Shown one piece after another: positions 9,668 through 18,778 of a DNA stretch of 64,000 nt (position 1 is its first letter; the number at the start of each line of letters is the position of its first letter). The notes under the pieces were generated by a model. The model was not told the origin of the DNA and did not search any database. It worked only from the letters and a program-made list of their open reading frames with translations. The translations under genes and the position numbers were made by a program. The DNA is from Propionibacteriaceae bacterium (GTDB taxonomy: Bacteria > Actinomycetota > Actinomycetes > Propionibacteriales > Propionibacteriaceae), in assembly GCA_017306015.1 (NCBI GenBank), contig JAFKJK010000009.1, positions 62,001 through 126,000 of the forward strand, given 5' to 3'.

Positions 9668-10051
9668 TCAGGCGATCCGGCTCCGGTCGTAGGCGGCGCT
9701 GCCGAAGCCGAGGATCAGCATGCCGATCGTCGGGAAGATGATCATCAGGAAGATCGACCAGACGGCGCTCTTGCCGAAGGCCGTCCCGATCCGGAACGCC
9801 ACCAGGATCCAGAGCACCACGTTGACGACCGGGACCAGCAGCAGGAGGAACAGCCACGGGTTGAACCCGGCGATCCGGAATTCCACGTAGGCGTTGTAGA
9901 ACGGGACGATCGAGGCCCAGCCGCGTTCGCCGGCCTTGGTGAACACCTTCCACAGCGCGATGATCGTCAGGATCCCGATCACCAGGCTGAGCAGGATCAC
10001 GGGGAGCGACAGGAGGGCCTGGGCCGCGGAGTCGTTGTCGTAGCTCGTCAT
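9668..10051 (-). CDS. Small four-helix membrane protein (DUF5684-like)
   Basis: This 127-residue protein starts at an ATG preceded by AGGAGAAG. The N-terminal helix SLPVILLSLVIGILTIIALW is followed by the motif KVFTKAGERGWASIVPFYNAY and then by three further hydrophobic stretches. This KAGxxGWxxxIPxYN arrangement is typical of DUF5684-type small membrane proteins, which often sit near signal peptidases or are fused to other domains. Function is unknown. The longer open frame upstream has no support. It shares a short intergenic region with the divergent FolP2-like gene. Confidence 0.85.
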   Translation of the reverse strand: MTSYDNDSAAQALLSLPVILLSLVIGILTIIALWKVFTKAGERGWASIVPFYNAYVEFRIAGFNPWLFLLLLVPVVNVVLWILVAFRIGTAFGKSAVWSIFLMIIFPTIGMLILGFGSAAYDRSRIA

Positions 10052-10165
10052 TCTTCTCCTGATCGGACGGACGGAACGGGCGGGACGGCCACAGCGTAGC
10101 GACACCGACTCGCCACGTCCGGTCAAGGCGCTCGCGTCGCCGGCCTGGTGCGGCAGAGTGGGCGT

Positions 10166-11098
10166 GTGAGCGATCCGTGGCCGAGCCCGCCCGTCCCCAC
10201 CGCGCCCCTGGTGCTGCGGGGACGCCGGTTCGAAGCCGCCCACCCGGCCGTGATGGGGATCATCAACCGCACCCCGGACTCGTTCTACGCGTCCGCCCGC
10301 TACTACCTGGACGCCGGGCTGGACGCGGTCGACCGGATGCTCGCCGACGGCGCCGACCTGATCGACGTCGGCGGCGTCCGCGCCGGCCAGGAGGGTCCGG
10401 TCGTGTCGGTGGAGGAGGAGATCGAGCGCGTCCTGCCCTTCCTGCAGGCTGCGCGGAAACGTCACCCCGACGTGATCCTCAGCCTGGACACCTGGCGCAG
10501 CGACGTGGCCGTCGCCTGCTCCGCTGCCGGCGTCGACCTCGTCAACGACACCTGGGCCGGGGCCGATCCCGGACTCGTGGGCGCCGCCGCCCGGATCGGT
10601 GCCGGCTACGTGGTGTCGCACACCGGCGGGCTGCCGCCGCGGACGGACCCGGTCGCCGTCAGCTACGGCGACCACCCGGACGACGTCGTCCGCGACGTGC
10701 TGGCCACCCTCGCGGCGGGCGCTGCGCGCGCGGTCGAGGCCGGGGTGCCGGCCGAACGCGTCCTGGTCGACCCGACGCTCGACTTCGGCAAGACGACCCG
10801 GCACTCGCTGCGGGTGCTGGCTGCAACCGGCGCGGTGGCCGCCCTCGGCTTCCCGGTGCTGCAGGCCTTGTCACGCAAGGATTTCGTCGGCGAGACCCTC
10901 GACCTGCCCGTCGACGAGCGTCTCTCCGGCACGCTGGCGGCGACGGCCGTCGCCGGCTGGCTGGGGACCACCGTCTTCCGCGCCCACGACGTCGCCGCGA
11001 CCCGCCAGGTGGCGGACATGGTGGCGTCCATCCGGGGCGACCGCCCGCCGGCCCGCTCCGTCCGAGGTGAGCCGACCACCCGTCCCGTCGACCGCTGA
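10166..11098 (+). CDS. folP2: FolP2-type dihydropteroate synthase homologue
   Basis: This is a 310-residue pterin-binding TIM-barrel protein. The N-terminal signature is MGIINRTPDSFYA, where true FolP has VNVTPDSF. Later motifs are ADLIDVGGVRAG, ILSLDTWRSDVA and VNDTWAGADP. The Arg in NRTPDSFY, the DTWR segment and the NDTW motif match the mycobacterial FolP2 branch, which is reported not to behave as the main dihydropteroate synthase, so folate synthesis should not be assumed. I chose the GTG at 10166, which gives VSDPWPSPP; 10148 is an alternative. The TGA stop lies inside a repeated intergenic element. It is convergent with lysX. Confidence 0.85.
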   Translation: MSDPWPSPPVPTAPLVLRGRRFEAAHPAVMGIINRTPDSFYASARYYLDAGLDAVDRMLADGADLIDVGGVRAGQEGPVVSVEEEIERVLPFLQAARKRHPDVILSLDTWRSDVAVACSAAGVDLVNDTWAGADPGLVGAAARIGAGYVVSHTGGLPPRTDPVAVSYGDHPDDVVRDVLATLAAGAARAVEAGVPAERVLVDPTLDFGKTTRHSLRVLAATGAVAALGFPVLQALSRKDFVGETLDLPVDERLSGTLAATAVAGWLGTTVFRAHDVAATRQVADMVASIRGDRPPARSVRGEPTTRPVDR

Positions 11099-11126
11099 AC
11101 CGTCGGGGACAGGTACTTCGGTTCAC
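11095..11126 (+). repeat. Intergenic repeat family A, copy 1
   Basis: This 32-bp unit opens with CTGAACCG, contains GGGGACAGGTACTTCGGTTC and ends in GGTTCAC, so its two ends are inverted. The first bases supply the TGA stop of the FolP2-like gene (11096-11098). Related copies lie at 29757-29820, 41918-41981 and 49199-49272, with a variant at 32583-32740. Confidence 0.85.
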
Positions 11127-11136
11127 CCTGAACCGT

Positions 11137-11204
11137 CGAACGCCACCATTTCGGTCAAGAGCCACACCCTGGGTTGGGGCGAATGACCGGAACGGTGGCG
11201 CTCG
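11137..11204. repeat. Intergenic repeat family B, copy 1 (68-bp imperfect palindrome)
   Basis: The ends are inverted: CGAACGCCACCATTTCGGTC at 11137-11156 against TGACCGGAACGGTGGCGCTC near 11184-11203. A second 68-bp element with the same ends lies at 26771-26838. It occupies the gap between the convergent folP2-like and lysX genes and could fold into a long hairpin in RNA from either strand, so it may act as a terminator. Confidence 0.75.
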
Positions 11205-11259
11205 GCGAGGGGGCAGCTGGGACGGGGGTCGGCGGGGACGGGGGTCGGCGGGGACGGGG

Positions 11260-14200
11260 TCAGCGGGGCTTGACGAACGGGAACGCCAGCAGCGAGCGCA
11301 GCGGGGCACCGGTGACCAGCATGCACAGCCGGTCGATGCCGATGCCCAGGCCTCCGGTCGGCGGCATGCCCACCTCGAGGGCTTCGAGGAACGCCTCGTC
11401 GAGCTCGGCCGCCTCCGGATCGCCCGCCGCGGCCAGCAGCGACTGCAGGGCGAACCGCTCGCGCTCGTCGACCGGGTCGGTGAGCTCGGTGTAGGCCGTG
11501 CCCAGCTCCATCCCCCGGACCACGAGGTCCCAGCGCTCCACGAGACCCGGACGGGTCCGATGGGAGCGGGTCAGCGGCGAGGTCTCCTTGGGGAAGTCGG
11601 TGTAGAAGGTCGGACGGACCGTCCGGGGTTCGACCAGTTCGCCGTACAGCCCCTCCAGGATCGCGCCGGCTCCCATCAGCGGGGTCACCGCGACACCGGC
11701 CCGGCGGGCGTGCTCCAGCAGCAGGTCGATGTCGGTATCGAGGCCGAGTTCGGCACCGGCGGCGCGGCTGACCGCGTCCAGCATCGGCACCACCGGCCAG
11801 TCCCCGTCCAGGCTCAGCCAGCCGCCGGAGCCGTCCGGGAGCTCCGGCCGGCCGTTCACGGCCATCGCGGCGACGCGGACGATCTCCTGGGTCAGCCGGC
11901 GCATGTCGGTGTAGTCCGCCCACGGGAGGTAGGCCTCCAGCGAGGTGAACTCCGGGTTGTGGGTGGCGTCCGCGCCCTCGTTGCGGAAGTTGCGGCCGAG
12001 CTCGAACAACGGCCCGAAGCCGGCGACCACGAGCCGCTTGAGGTACAGCTCCGGCGCGATCCGCAGGCTCAGGTCGTAGTCGTAGGCGTTGGCGTGGGTG
12101 CGGAACGGACGCGCCGCCGCGCCACCGTGGACGGCCTGCAGGATCGGCGTCTCCACTTCGGTGAAACCTGCCTGCCCGAGGTGGCTCCGGACGGCCGCGA
12201 CGACGGCGCTTCGTTGCCGCAGGGTGTCCAGACCGGCGGGGTGGACGACCAGGTCGAGCGTCCGCTGCCGCACTCGCACCTCCGGGTCCACCAGACCGTC
12301 CCAGGGCACCGGCTGCAGCGCCTTCGCCTGCAGCGCCCACTCCGCGACCGCCAGCGACGGCGTGCCGGTGCGGCTGGCCGTCCAGGTGCCGACGACACCG
12401 ACCAGGTCACCCGTCCGCAGCAATCGGGACGCCAGCCGGAGCCGGTCCGCACCGACCACCGTCCGCTCGGCGAACGCCTGGACGACGGCGTCGGCGTCGA
12501 CGAGGTCGAGGAAGACCACCCCGCCGTGGTCCCGGACGCGCCTGATCCGCGCGGCCACCGCCACCCGGGCGCCCGTCGCTGCCCCGGCGAGATCGGCGAG
12601 CCGATGCGTGGCCCGGAACCCCGCTGGTGGATACGGGTCGACGCCGGACGCTGCGGCCGCCTCCCGCAGCCGCAGCCGCGCCCGCACCTGGTCACTGCGC
12701 CGCGGACCGGGGTCGGGGACGGGTTCGGCGAGCCGGATGGCCTCGGCCAGGCCATCGGCGTCGAGCGCGTTCTGCGCGCCGTGGCTCCGGTCGAAGCCGA
12801 GGAAGGGCAGGAAGCCCTCGGCCGTCGCCATCGCCACCGCGCCCCACGGGAGCGCCAGCCCCTGGGCGTAGCAGGCGAACCGCGGCTCCCAGTGCGGCTG
12901 GTAGCGCTCGGTGGCCCGGTAGAGCCGCTCCAGCTGCCACTTCCGGTCGAACCACCCGAGCACGGCGTTGCCCATCCGGGCCATCGTCGCGGCTCCGAGC
13001 GCGTCCGCCTCGGCGAAGGACCGCCGGAAGACGCAGAAGTTCAGCGACACCCGGCGGCGCGCACGGTCGTCGCCGAGGAGTTCGCAGACCATCCGCTCGG
13101 TGGTGCCGTTGGGCGCGTCCGGCGCGTGCCGCATCACGTCGAGGGACAGTCCGGACGCCCCCCACGGCACGAAGCTGAGCAGGCCGACCAGCCGGTCGTC
13201 GAGATGGGCGGTGACGTACGTCAGGTCCGGATCGGCCGGGTCGCCGAGCCGGTTCAGGGCCATCGAGAAGCCCCGCTCGGGCGCGGCCAGCCAGGACTCC
13301 GCGGTGGCGATCAGCTCGTCCAGTTCCTCGGCGGGGATCTCCCGCTGGGTCCTGATCCGGACGCTGACGCCTTCGCGCTGCGTCCGCTTCACCGAACGGC
13401 GCAACGGCGTCATCGCAGCGCTCCCGAGCCGGAAGGTGGACGGGTCGAGGACCGCCTCGTCACCCAGGTACAGCGCGTCCAGGCCCGCCGCCATGTAGGC
13501 GCGGGCGCCCCGCTCGCTGGCGCCGATGGCGGCCGGCAGCCAGCCGTACCGGCGGGCCTCGGCGAGCCACTCGGCGACCGCGGACGCCCACGAGTCCGGC
13601 TCGCCGATCGGATCCCCGGACGCCAGCGACACCCCGTACAGGACCCGGTAGGTGACGGCGGCCCGGCCGTCGGGGGAGAACAGGCTGGACTTGTCCCTCC
13701 GGGTGGCGAGATAGGCCAGCGCGTCCGCCCCGCCGTGCTCGCGGATCAGCCGGCGCAGCGCCAGCTCCCGGTCCGGCGACCACCGGGTGAGGCTGCGCGC
13801 GGACGCGACGAAGACGGCGACGACGGCCACCAGCGTGAGGCTCGCCAGGAGGCTGGTCACCTCGGGCGCCCACCGCGGCAGGTCACGCAGCAGGTGCCGG
13901 GTCCCCGGCAGGTTGTTGCCCGCCGCGCGGCTCAGGGTGGCGAGCACCGCCTCGAGCCGCGAGTGTTCCGACAGGGACGGCACCGACTGCACCAGGGCGA
14001 AGGTCACCGCGATGGTCACCGCGCTACCGGCCAGGGCCACGAGCAGCGCGCGCAGCCAGGAGCCCGGGCGCTGGCGGGCGGGGAAAGCCGGCGCGAGCCA
14101 CCACAGCAGCAACAGGACGGCGACCCCGATCGGGATCGATGCCACGTCCAGCGCCTCCCCGAGCGAGTGCAGTTCGCGCCACCGGCGCAACCAGGGCGAC

Positions 14201-14505
14201 GTCGGCGCGGACAGCAGGACGGCGATGCCCAGGTAGATGCCGACCACCTGACCGGCGGCGACGACCCACAGCCCGAAGCGCTTGCGCTGCAGCAGGAAGA
14301 CGGTGATCAGCGCGAGCAGGACGGCCGACAGCAGGCTCGGCGCGACCGGGACGTTCAGCAGGGTGAAGGCGAGGGCGACCGGTCCGGGCCCGGCTTCGGG
14401 CGGTGGTTCGAAGATCCGGCTGGCCAGTGCGGCCGGGATCGCGAGCGCGTAGCAGACGATCAGCACTTTGGCTGCGCGTTCACGCCCTCGCCGCACCGCG
14501 GCCAT
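11260..14505 (-). CDS. lysX: Bifunctional lysyl-phosphatidylglycerol synthase / lysyl-tRNA synthetase
   Basis: This 1081-residue LysX joins an MprF-type membrane lysyl transferase to its own class II lysyl-tRNA synthetase, so the enzyme charges tRNA-Lys and passes lysine to phosphatidylglycerol. This lowers membrane negative charge and gives resistance to cationic peptides. The N-terminal third holds six or seven helices. The transferase (DUF2156) region follows from about residue 240 (for example NFCVFRRSFAEADALG), an OB-fold lies near 590-680, and the synthetase core ends with class II motif 3 (GGLGIGIDRLCMLV). The ATG at 14505 was chosen because GGGAGG lies nine bases upstream; longer versions lack a ribosome site. 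It is divergent from an esterase gene. Confidence 0.95.
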   Translation of the reverse strand: MAAVRRGRERAAKVLIVCYALAIPAALASRIFEPPPEAGPGPVALAFTLLNVPVAPSLLSAVLLALITVFLLQRKRFGLWVVAAGQVVGIYLGIAVLLSAPTSPWLRRWRELHSLGEALDVASIPIGVAVLLLLWWLAPAFPARQRPGSWLRALLVALAGSAVTIAVTFALVQSVPSLSEHSRLEAVLATLSRAAGNNLPGTRHLLRDLPRWAPEVTSLLASLTLVAVVAVFVASARSLTRWSPDRELALRRLIREHGGADALAYLATRRDKSSLFSPDGRAAVTYRVLYGVSLASGDPIGEPDSWASAVAEWLAEARRYGWLPAAIGASERGARAYMAAGLDALYLGDEAVLDPSTFRLGSAAMTPLRRSVKRTQREGVSVRIRTQREIPAEELDELIATAESWLAAPERGFSMALNRLGDPADPDLTYVTAHLDDRLVGLLSFVPWGASGLSLDVMRHAPDAPNGTTERMVCELLGDDRARRRVSLNFCVFRRSFAEADALGAATMARMGNAVLGWFDRKWQLERLYRATERYQPHWEPRFACYAQGLALPWGAVAMATAEGFLPFLGFDRSHGAQNALDADGLAEAIRLAEPVPDPGPRRSDQVRARLRLREAAAASGVDPYPPAGFRATHRLADLAGAATGARVAVAARIRRVRDHGGVVFLDLVDADAVVQAFAERTVVGADRLRLASRLLRTGDLVGVVGTWTASRTGTPSLAVAEWALQAKALQPVPWDGLVDPEVRVRQRTLDLVVHPAGLDTLRQRSAVVAAVRSHLGQAGFTEVETPILQAVHGGAAARPFRTHANAYDYDLSLRIAPELYLKRLVVAGFGPLFELGRNFRNEGADATHNPEFTSLEAYLPWADYTDMRRLTQEIVRVAAMAVNGRPELPDGSGGWLSLDGDWPVVPMLDAVSRAAGAELGLDTDIDLLLEHARRAGVAVTPLMGAGAILEGLYGELVEPRTVRPTFYTDFPKETSPLTRSHRTRPGLVERWDLVVRGMELGTAYTELTDPVDERERFALQSLLAAAGDPEAAELDEAFLEALEVGMPPTGGLGIGIDRLCMLVTGAPLRSLLAFPFVKPR

Positions 14506-14636
14506 CCCGGTGTACCTCCCGGATCGAACCATAGCCGTCCGGGCCAAGAGCGGCCCGGCGCCCAAAGGGGGGCTTGGCCAGCGGAGTTACCGTTGCAGAC
14601 GCGCGTTCGAACGCGGTCGTTGCCGAGGAGGCAGCC

Positions 14637-15710
14637 ATGGAACCGACCAACACGGTACTCATCGGGATCGTCGCCGCCCTCGCCGTCCTCACGCCGATCG
14701 GGACGGCCCTGCTGCTGGCCCGCCGGCGTCCGGACCGGCCCCCGGGTCGATGGCCCGTCCGCTTCGTCAAGCCGCTCGCGCTGACCGTCGTCTGCCAGCT
14801 CCTCGCCGTCTCGGCGCTCTTCCTCGTCGTGAACCGCAGCTACGGGTTCTACAACACCTGGGACGACCTGCTGGGCCGGACGTCCACCGAGCCCGAGAAC
14901 GTGGACACCAGCTCGCTGGACGCCGGTCAGGGCCGGGTCGAGACCCTCCACATCGACGGCACCGCCTCCGGCGTCCACGGCCAGGCGCTGGTCTGGCTGC
15001 CTCCGCAGTACGACGCCGCGGTCAACGCCGATCGCAGGTATCCGGTCGTGATGATGCTGCCCGGCCAGCCGTCGAGCCCCCAGATCGTGTACAACGAGTA
15101 CCACTTCGGCTCGGTGGCCAGCGCCGAGATCAAGTCCGGCCAGGTGAAGCCGTTCGTCGCGGTGTTCCCCCCGATCATGATCAACCCGCCGCGGGACACC
15201 GAGTGCGTCAACGTCCCGCACGGCCCGCAGGCCGAGTCGTGGCTGACCGAGGACGTCCCGCACGCCCTCGAGGCGTCCTACCGGGTGCAGCCGCTGGGCA
15301 AGCACTGGTCGGTGTTCGGCTGGAGCACCGGCGGGCTGTGCGCGGCCAAGCTGACCCTGAAGTACCCGACGATGTTCGCCGCCGGGGTCTCCTTCGGCGG
15401 CGAGATGGTTCCCTACGAGGACCACACCACCGGCGACCTGTGGGGCGGGAACGTCACCAACCGCAAGCAGAACTCGCCGCTGGTGCTGTACAAGTCGCAC
15501 CTCGGCACGAGGGGCGCGCACCTGCTGATCATCACCGGGCTCCAGGACAAGGAGTCCTACCCGGGCTGCCTCCCCCTGATCCAGGTGGCCCAGGGTGACC
15601 CGAACGTCTCGGTGATCACCTTCGCCAAGGGCGGGCACAACGACCAGGACTACGCCGCCTACCTGCCCACCGCCCTGCGCTGGCTGGAGCAGACGGGGGG
15701 GCTCGGTTGA
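14637..15710 (+). CDS. Membrane-anchored esterase (antigen 85/enterochelin-esterase fold)
   Basis: This 357-residue protein starts at an ATG with GAGGAGG upstream. Two N-terminal helices (TVLIGIVAALAVLTPIGTAL and LALTVVCQLLAVSALFLVV) anchor a large outward-facing domain of the PF00756 esterase family. Conserved strands include YPVVMMLPGQPSS, the nucleophile elbow FGWSTGGLC (Ser near residue 229) and a C-terminal GGHNDQDY with the catalytic His. It sits divergently next to lysX and overlaps an SGNH hydrolase gene by TTGA. Membrane esterases beside aminoacyl-phosphatidylglycerol synthases are known in other actinobacteria to hydrolyse the modified lipid, so a lysyl-PG hydrolase role is plausible, though inferred. 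Confidence 0.87.
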   Translation: MEPTNTVLIGIVAALAVLTPIGTALLLARRRPDRPPGRWPVRFVKPLALTVVCQLLAVSALFLVVNRSYGFYNTWDDLLGRTSTEPENVDTSSLDAGQGRVETLHIDGTASGVHGQALVWLPPQYDAAVNADRRYPVVMMLPGQPSSPQIVYNEYHFGSVASAEIKSGQVKPFVAVFPPIMINPPRDTECVNVPHGPQAESWLTEDVPHALEASYRVQPLGKHWSVFGWSTGGLCAAKLTLKYPTMFAAGVSFGGEMVPYEDHTTGDLWGGNVTNRKQNSPLVLYKSHLGTRGAHLLIITGLQDKESYPGCLPLIQVAQGDPNVSVITFAKGGHNDQDYAAYLPTALRWLEQTGGLG

Positions 15711-16573
15711 GCCCGGTCCGCCTGGGACTGCGGCTGGCACTGCTCAGCGTGGTCGTGCTGCTCCTGGGGGCGGTGTCGCTGCGCGACCCGACCGGGTACG
15801 TCGCCGACCCGCCGGTGGCCGCCAGCCCCGTCCCGGCCCCGGGGTCGGCTTCGCCGGCAACGCCGCCGGGGACGGCGAGCCCGAGCGTCGCCGGCCCCAC
15901 CCCGTCGGCCCGGCTGGGCACGCTGCACGCTGTCGGGCTGGGAGACAGCGTGATGTCCGGCACGAACTGCGGGTGCGACGGAATCATGGCCGAGTACGCC
16001 CGCGAGCTCGCCCACTCCACCGGACGCCGGGTGTCCGCCCAGAACTTCGGCGTCGGCGGCCACACCACCCAGGATGTGCTCAATGACCTCTCCGACGATG
16101 ACGACCTCCGCTCGGCCCTGGCCCAGGCCGACGTCGTGGTGGTCATCATCGGCGCGAACGACCTGCAGGACGACCTCGACCAGTGGCAGGACGGCGGCTG
16201 CCCGGTCTCGTGCTACCTCCCGGACGTGGCTGCGATGGGCCAGCGGCTGACGAAGCTGCTCGCGGGGCTCTCCGAGATCACCGGCGGCCACGCGGAACTG
16301 CTGGTCACCAACTACTGGAACGTGTTCACCGACGGCCGGGTCGCGCTCGCGTCCGGCGCGCAGGAACTCCGCTTCCACATCGCCGTGACCCAGGCGGCGA
16401 ACCGCGAGATCGCCGCGCGGGCGGCAGCGAGCGGTGCCCGGCTCGTCGACCTCGTCGCGCCGTTCAAGGGCTCCGACGACGGCGATCCCACCCCACTGCT
16501 GGCCTCGGACGGCGACCACCCCAACGCGGCCGGCGTGCGGACGATCGCCGCGGCACTGGTGGCCGCCACCTGA
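15707..16573 (+). CDS. Exported SGNH/GDSL hydrolase
   Basis: This 288-residue protein begins at a TTG overlapping the esterase stop (TTGA). An N-terminal helix (LGLRLALLSVVVLLLGAVSL) and a Pro/Ala/Ser-rich linker to about residue 70 place the domain outside the membrane. All SGNH blocks are visible: block I GLGDSVMSG (Ser near 80), block II glycine in NFGVGGHT, block III VIIGANDL, and block V SDGDHPNAAG with the catalytic Asp and His. Likely substrates are acyl or acetyl esters of lipids or wall glycans. Coupling to the esterase suggests a joint role at the cell surface. Confidence 0.9.
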   Translation: MSPVRLGLRLALLSVVVLLLGAVSLRDPTGYVADPPVAASPVPAPGSASPATPPGTASPSVAGPTPSARLGTLHAVGLGDSVMSGTNCGCDGIMAEYARELAHSTGRRVSAQNFGVGGHTTQDVLNDLSDDDDLRSALAQADVVVVIIGANDLQDDLDQWQDGGCPVSCYLPDVAAMGQRLTKLLAGLSEITGGHAELLVTNYWNVFTDGRVALASGAQELRFHIAVTQAANREIAARAAASGARLVDLVAPFKGSDDGDPTPLLASDGDHPNAAGVRTIAAALVAAT

Positions 16574-16648
16574 GGCGCTCGCGCCGCCGCCGAGCCGAAG
16601 CGGCCATCGCGTGGGCATGTTCCGGCGGGGACGGCATAGCCTGAGTCC

Positions 16649-17281
16649 GTGGACCTGACGAGCATGCGCACCAGCTACGAGCGTGGCGACCTCGACGAGG
16701 ACGCGGCGGGCGGCCAGCCGCTGGGGCTGTTCGAGCGCTGGTTCGGCGAGGCGATGAAGGCTCGGGTGCCCGAGCCGTCCGCGATGACGCTGGCCACCGT
16801 CGGTCCCGGCGGACGGCCGTCCACCCGGGTGGTGCTGCTGAAGACGGCGGACGCCTCCGGCCTGGTGTTCTTCACCAACTACCACTCCCGCAAGGCCCGC
16901 GAGCTGGAGGCCAACCCGTACGCCGCCGTCCAGTTCCACTGGGTGGAGCTGCAGCGCGTGGTCCGGGTCGAGGGACGGGTCGAGCGGACGTCGGCAGAGG
17001 AGTCGGACGCCTACTTCGTCACCCGTCCGCTGGATTCCCGGATCGGCGCGTGGGCGTCCCCGCAGAGCGAGGTGATCGCGAACCGGGGGGTCCTGCTGGC
17101 GAATGCGGCGAAGGCGTCGGCGAAGTACGGGCTGAATCCGCCGCGTCCCCCGCACTGGGGTGGGTACCGGCTCGTCCCCGACACCTGGGAGTTCTGGGCC
17201 GGACGCAAGTCGCGCCTGCACGACCGCGTCCGCTTCCGCCTGGACGGCGGCGAGTGGGTCCGCGAGCGCCTCGCTCCCTGA
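16649..17281 (+). CDS. pdxH: Pyridoxamine 5'-phosphate oxidase
   Basis: This 210-residue FMN-dependent oxidase converts pyridoxamine- or pyridoxine-phosphate to pyridoxal phosphate. Family hallmarks are [20 protein letters not shown] near residue 46, [20 protein letters not shown] (FMN binding), [25 protein letters not shown], and the C-terminal [14 protein letters not shown] and [17 protein letters not shown] substrate-binding segments. The GTG at 16649 gives a normal-length N-terminus ([14 protein letters not shown]). It stands 75 bp after the SGNH gene and is convergent with a HAD hydrolase. Confidence 0.97.
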   Translation: MDLTSMRTSYERGDLDEDAAGGQPLGLFERWFGEAMKARVPEPSAMTLATVGPGGRPSTRVVLLKTADASGLVFFTNYHSRKARELEANPYAAVQFHWVELQRVVRVEGRVERTSAEESDAYFVTRPLDSRIGAWASPQSEVIANRGVLLANAAKASAKYGLNPPRPPHWGGYRLVPDTWEFWAGRKSRLHDRVRFRLDGGEWVRERLAP

Positions 17282-17306
17282 GCCTTCCGTCCGCTCCGGA
17301 CCGGCT

Positions 17307-17933
17307 TCAGGCCCCGGGCACACCCAGCTCGCGCAGCTGCGCGCGGATCGCGTCCGGCTCCTCGGGCGTCGGGCACCAGACGGTGTGCAGCCCCACCGAG
17401 CCGGCCGCGTCGACGTTCTCCGCGCGATCATCGACGAAGACGGCCGCGTCGGCAGGGACGGCGAGGTGGTCGAGGATCTGCTCGAAGTACGCGGGATCGG
17501 GCTTCGCCACGCCCATCTCGAAGGAGTAGAACTCGCGGTCGAAGTACTCCCGGTAGGGCAGGGCCTGCTTCATCCAGCTGCCGCGATAGCTGTGCTGGTT
17601 GGTGGCCAGCGCCGTGACGACGCCGCCCCGCCGGACGTCGGCGACCAGTTCCAGCATGGGCCAGAAGAGGTCGACGGACTGCCAGACCTCGATGATCTGC
17701 TCGGGACGGGTGTCCAGCCGGCGTCGGCGGATGAGGTCGTCCAGGACGTCCGCCAGGTCCACGCTGCCGTCGAGGGCGGCCACCTCCTGCTCGAAGAGCT
17801 CATCGACGAAGTCCACTCCCCCGCCGAGCTCGGCGAGCTCGCTCAGCCAGCCGTCCCGCGGGAGCTGGAGGACACCGTCGGCGTCCATCAGCAGGGCCTG
17901 GATCCGGCCGGGAGCCGCTGTCGCCCCGCTCAT
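17307..17933 (-). CDS. HAD-family hydrolase, paralogue 1
   Basis: This 208-residue phosphatase-like HAD protein has motif I LLMDADGVLQ (nucleophile Asp near residue 17), motif II ALATNQHSY, the lysine of motif III in GVAKPDPAYF and motif IV FVDDRAENV. The cap between motifs I and II is helical, as in subclass I. It is clearly paralogous to the protein at 26124-26744: both share the DADGV(L/V)Q opening, TNQ(H/Q)SYRG, FYSFE(M/V)G, KPDPAYF and a C-terminal GVPG(A/V). The substrate is unknown. It lies just downstream of, and on the same strand as, the GntR regulator gene, 10 bp away, so the two may be co-transcribed. Confidence 0.9.
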   Translation of the reverse strand: MSGATAAPGRIQALLMDADGVLQLPRDGWLSELAELGGGVDFVDELFEQEVAALDGSVDLADVLDDLIRRRRLDTRPEQIIEVWQSVDLFWPMLELVADVRRGGVVTALATNQHSYRGSWMKQALPYREYFDREFYSFEMGVAKPDPAYFEQILDHLAVPADAAVFVDDRAENVDAAGSVGLHTVWCPTPEEPDAIRAQLRELGVPGA

Positions 17934-17943
17934 CCGGCTGCCG

Positions 17944-18741
17944 TCATGCCAGCGCCTCGGCGGGGGCAGGGGACGCGGACGACTCGGAGATCTGCGCCGA
18001 CAGCTGTGGCTGCAGCTCGCCCGAGTCCCGCAGGCTGATCAGGATCTCGCTGTTCTCCGGGGCGAAGTGGGTGATGCCGAAGGCGATCGGCTGGTCGTCG
18101 GCGGCGTAGACCGACGAGGACATGGCCAGCAGGGGGTGCCCCTCCTCGGTGCGGAGGTTCTCCGCCAGTTCGGCCGTGGCGAGCCCGACCTTGACCACCA
18201 GGTCGTTGCGGGCGAGCCGGACGCCGTAGGTCTCCTCGAGGAACTCGTAGAGCGACCCGGCGCTGAAGTCGTGGACGAGGACCCGCGGGTAGCGGGCCGC
18301 CTCGAGCCAGGTGGTGGAGACCTGCTGGAGCACGCCGTTGACCAGGCGCACCCGGTCGAGCTGGATCAGGTCGGCCGCGGCCGGCAGGCTCAGCTGCGCG
18401 GCGGCCGTCGCGTCCTGGCAGATCGAGTTGCGGAGCACCCGGGTCTCCACGCGGTTGCCGGCCGCGGTCTGCTGGCGGTAGAAGCCGCGCACCCTGTTGG
18501 CGAAGGCCTCCCGGAAGATCTCCGGGTTCGGCGGCGCCGTGACGAACGTGCCCCGTCCCTGCACCCGGACCAGCAGGCCGTTCGCGATCAGCTCCTCGAC
18601 CGCCCTGCGGAGGGTGATCCGCGACACGCCGTACTCGTCGCAGAGCGCGCCCTCTGACGGGAGCTGATCGCCTGGCTGCAGGAGCCGGACCCGCTCGGCG
18701 AGGAGATCCCGGACCACGACGTACTTGGCGCGCTCAGCCAT
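17944..18741 (-). CDS. GntR-family regulator with UTRA domain (HutC/FarR subfamily)
   Basis: This 265-residue regulator has an N-terminal winged helix (residues about 5-70: PGDQLPSEGALCDEYGVSR followed by ITLRRAVEELIANG) and a C-terminal UTRA ligand domain (FYRQQTAAGNRVETRVLR through YAADDQPIAFGITHF). UTRA regulators usually sense sugar phosphates or related metabolites and repress their own operon. It is divergent from the PTS/transketolase operon, and two palindromes lie in the gap, so it is very likely the operon repressor. The inducer is probably the phosphorylated PTS sugar (inference). Confidence 0.93.
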   Translation of the reverse strand: MAERAKYVVVRDLLAERVRLLQPGDQLPSEGALCDEYGVSRITLRRAVEELIANGLLVRVQGRGTFVTAPPNPEIFREAFANRVRGFYRQQTAAGNRVETRVLRNSICQDATAAAQLSLPAAADLIQLDRVRLVNGVLQQVSTTWLEAARYPRVLVHDFSAGSLYEFLEETYGVRLARNDLVVKVGLATAELAENLRTEEGHPLLAMSSSVYAADDQPIAFGITHFAPENSEILISLRDSGELQPQLSAQISESSASPAPAEALA

Positions 18742-18778
18742 CGTGCTTCCTCCTCTTCGCCCGCCTCGGAGCGCCCTC

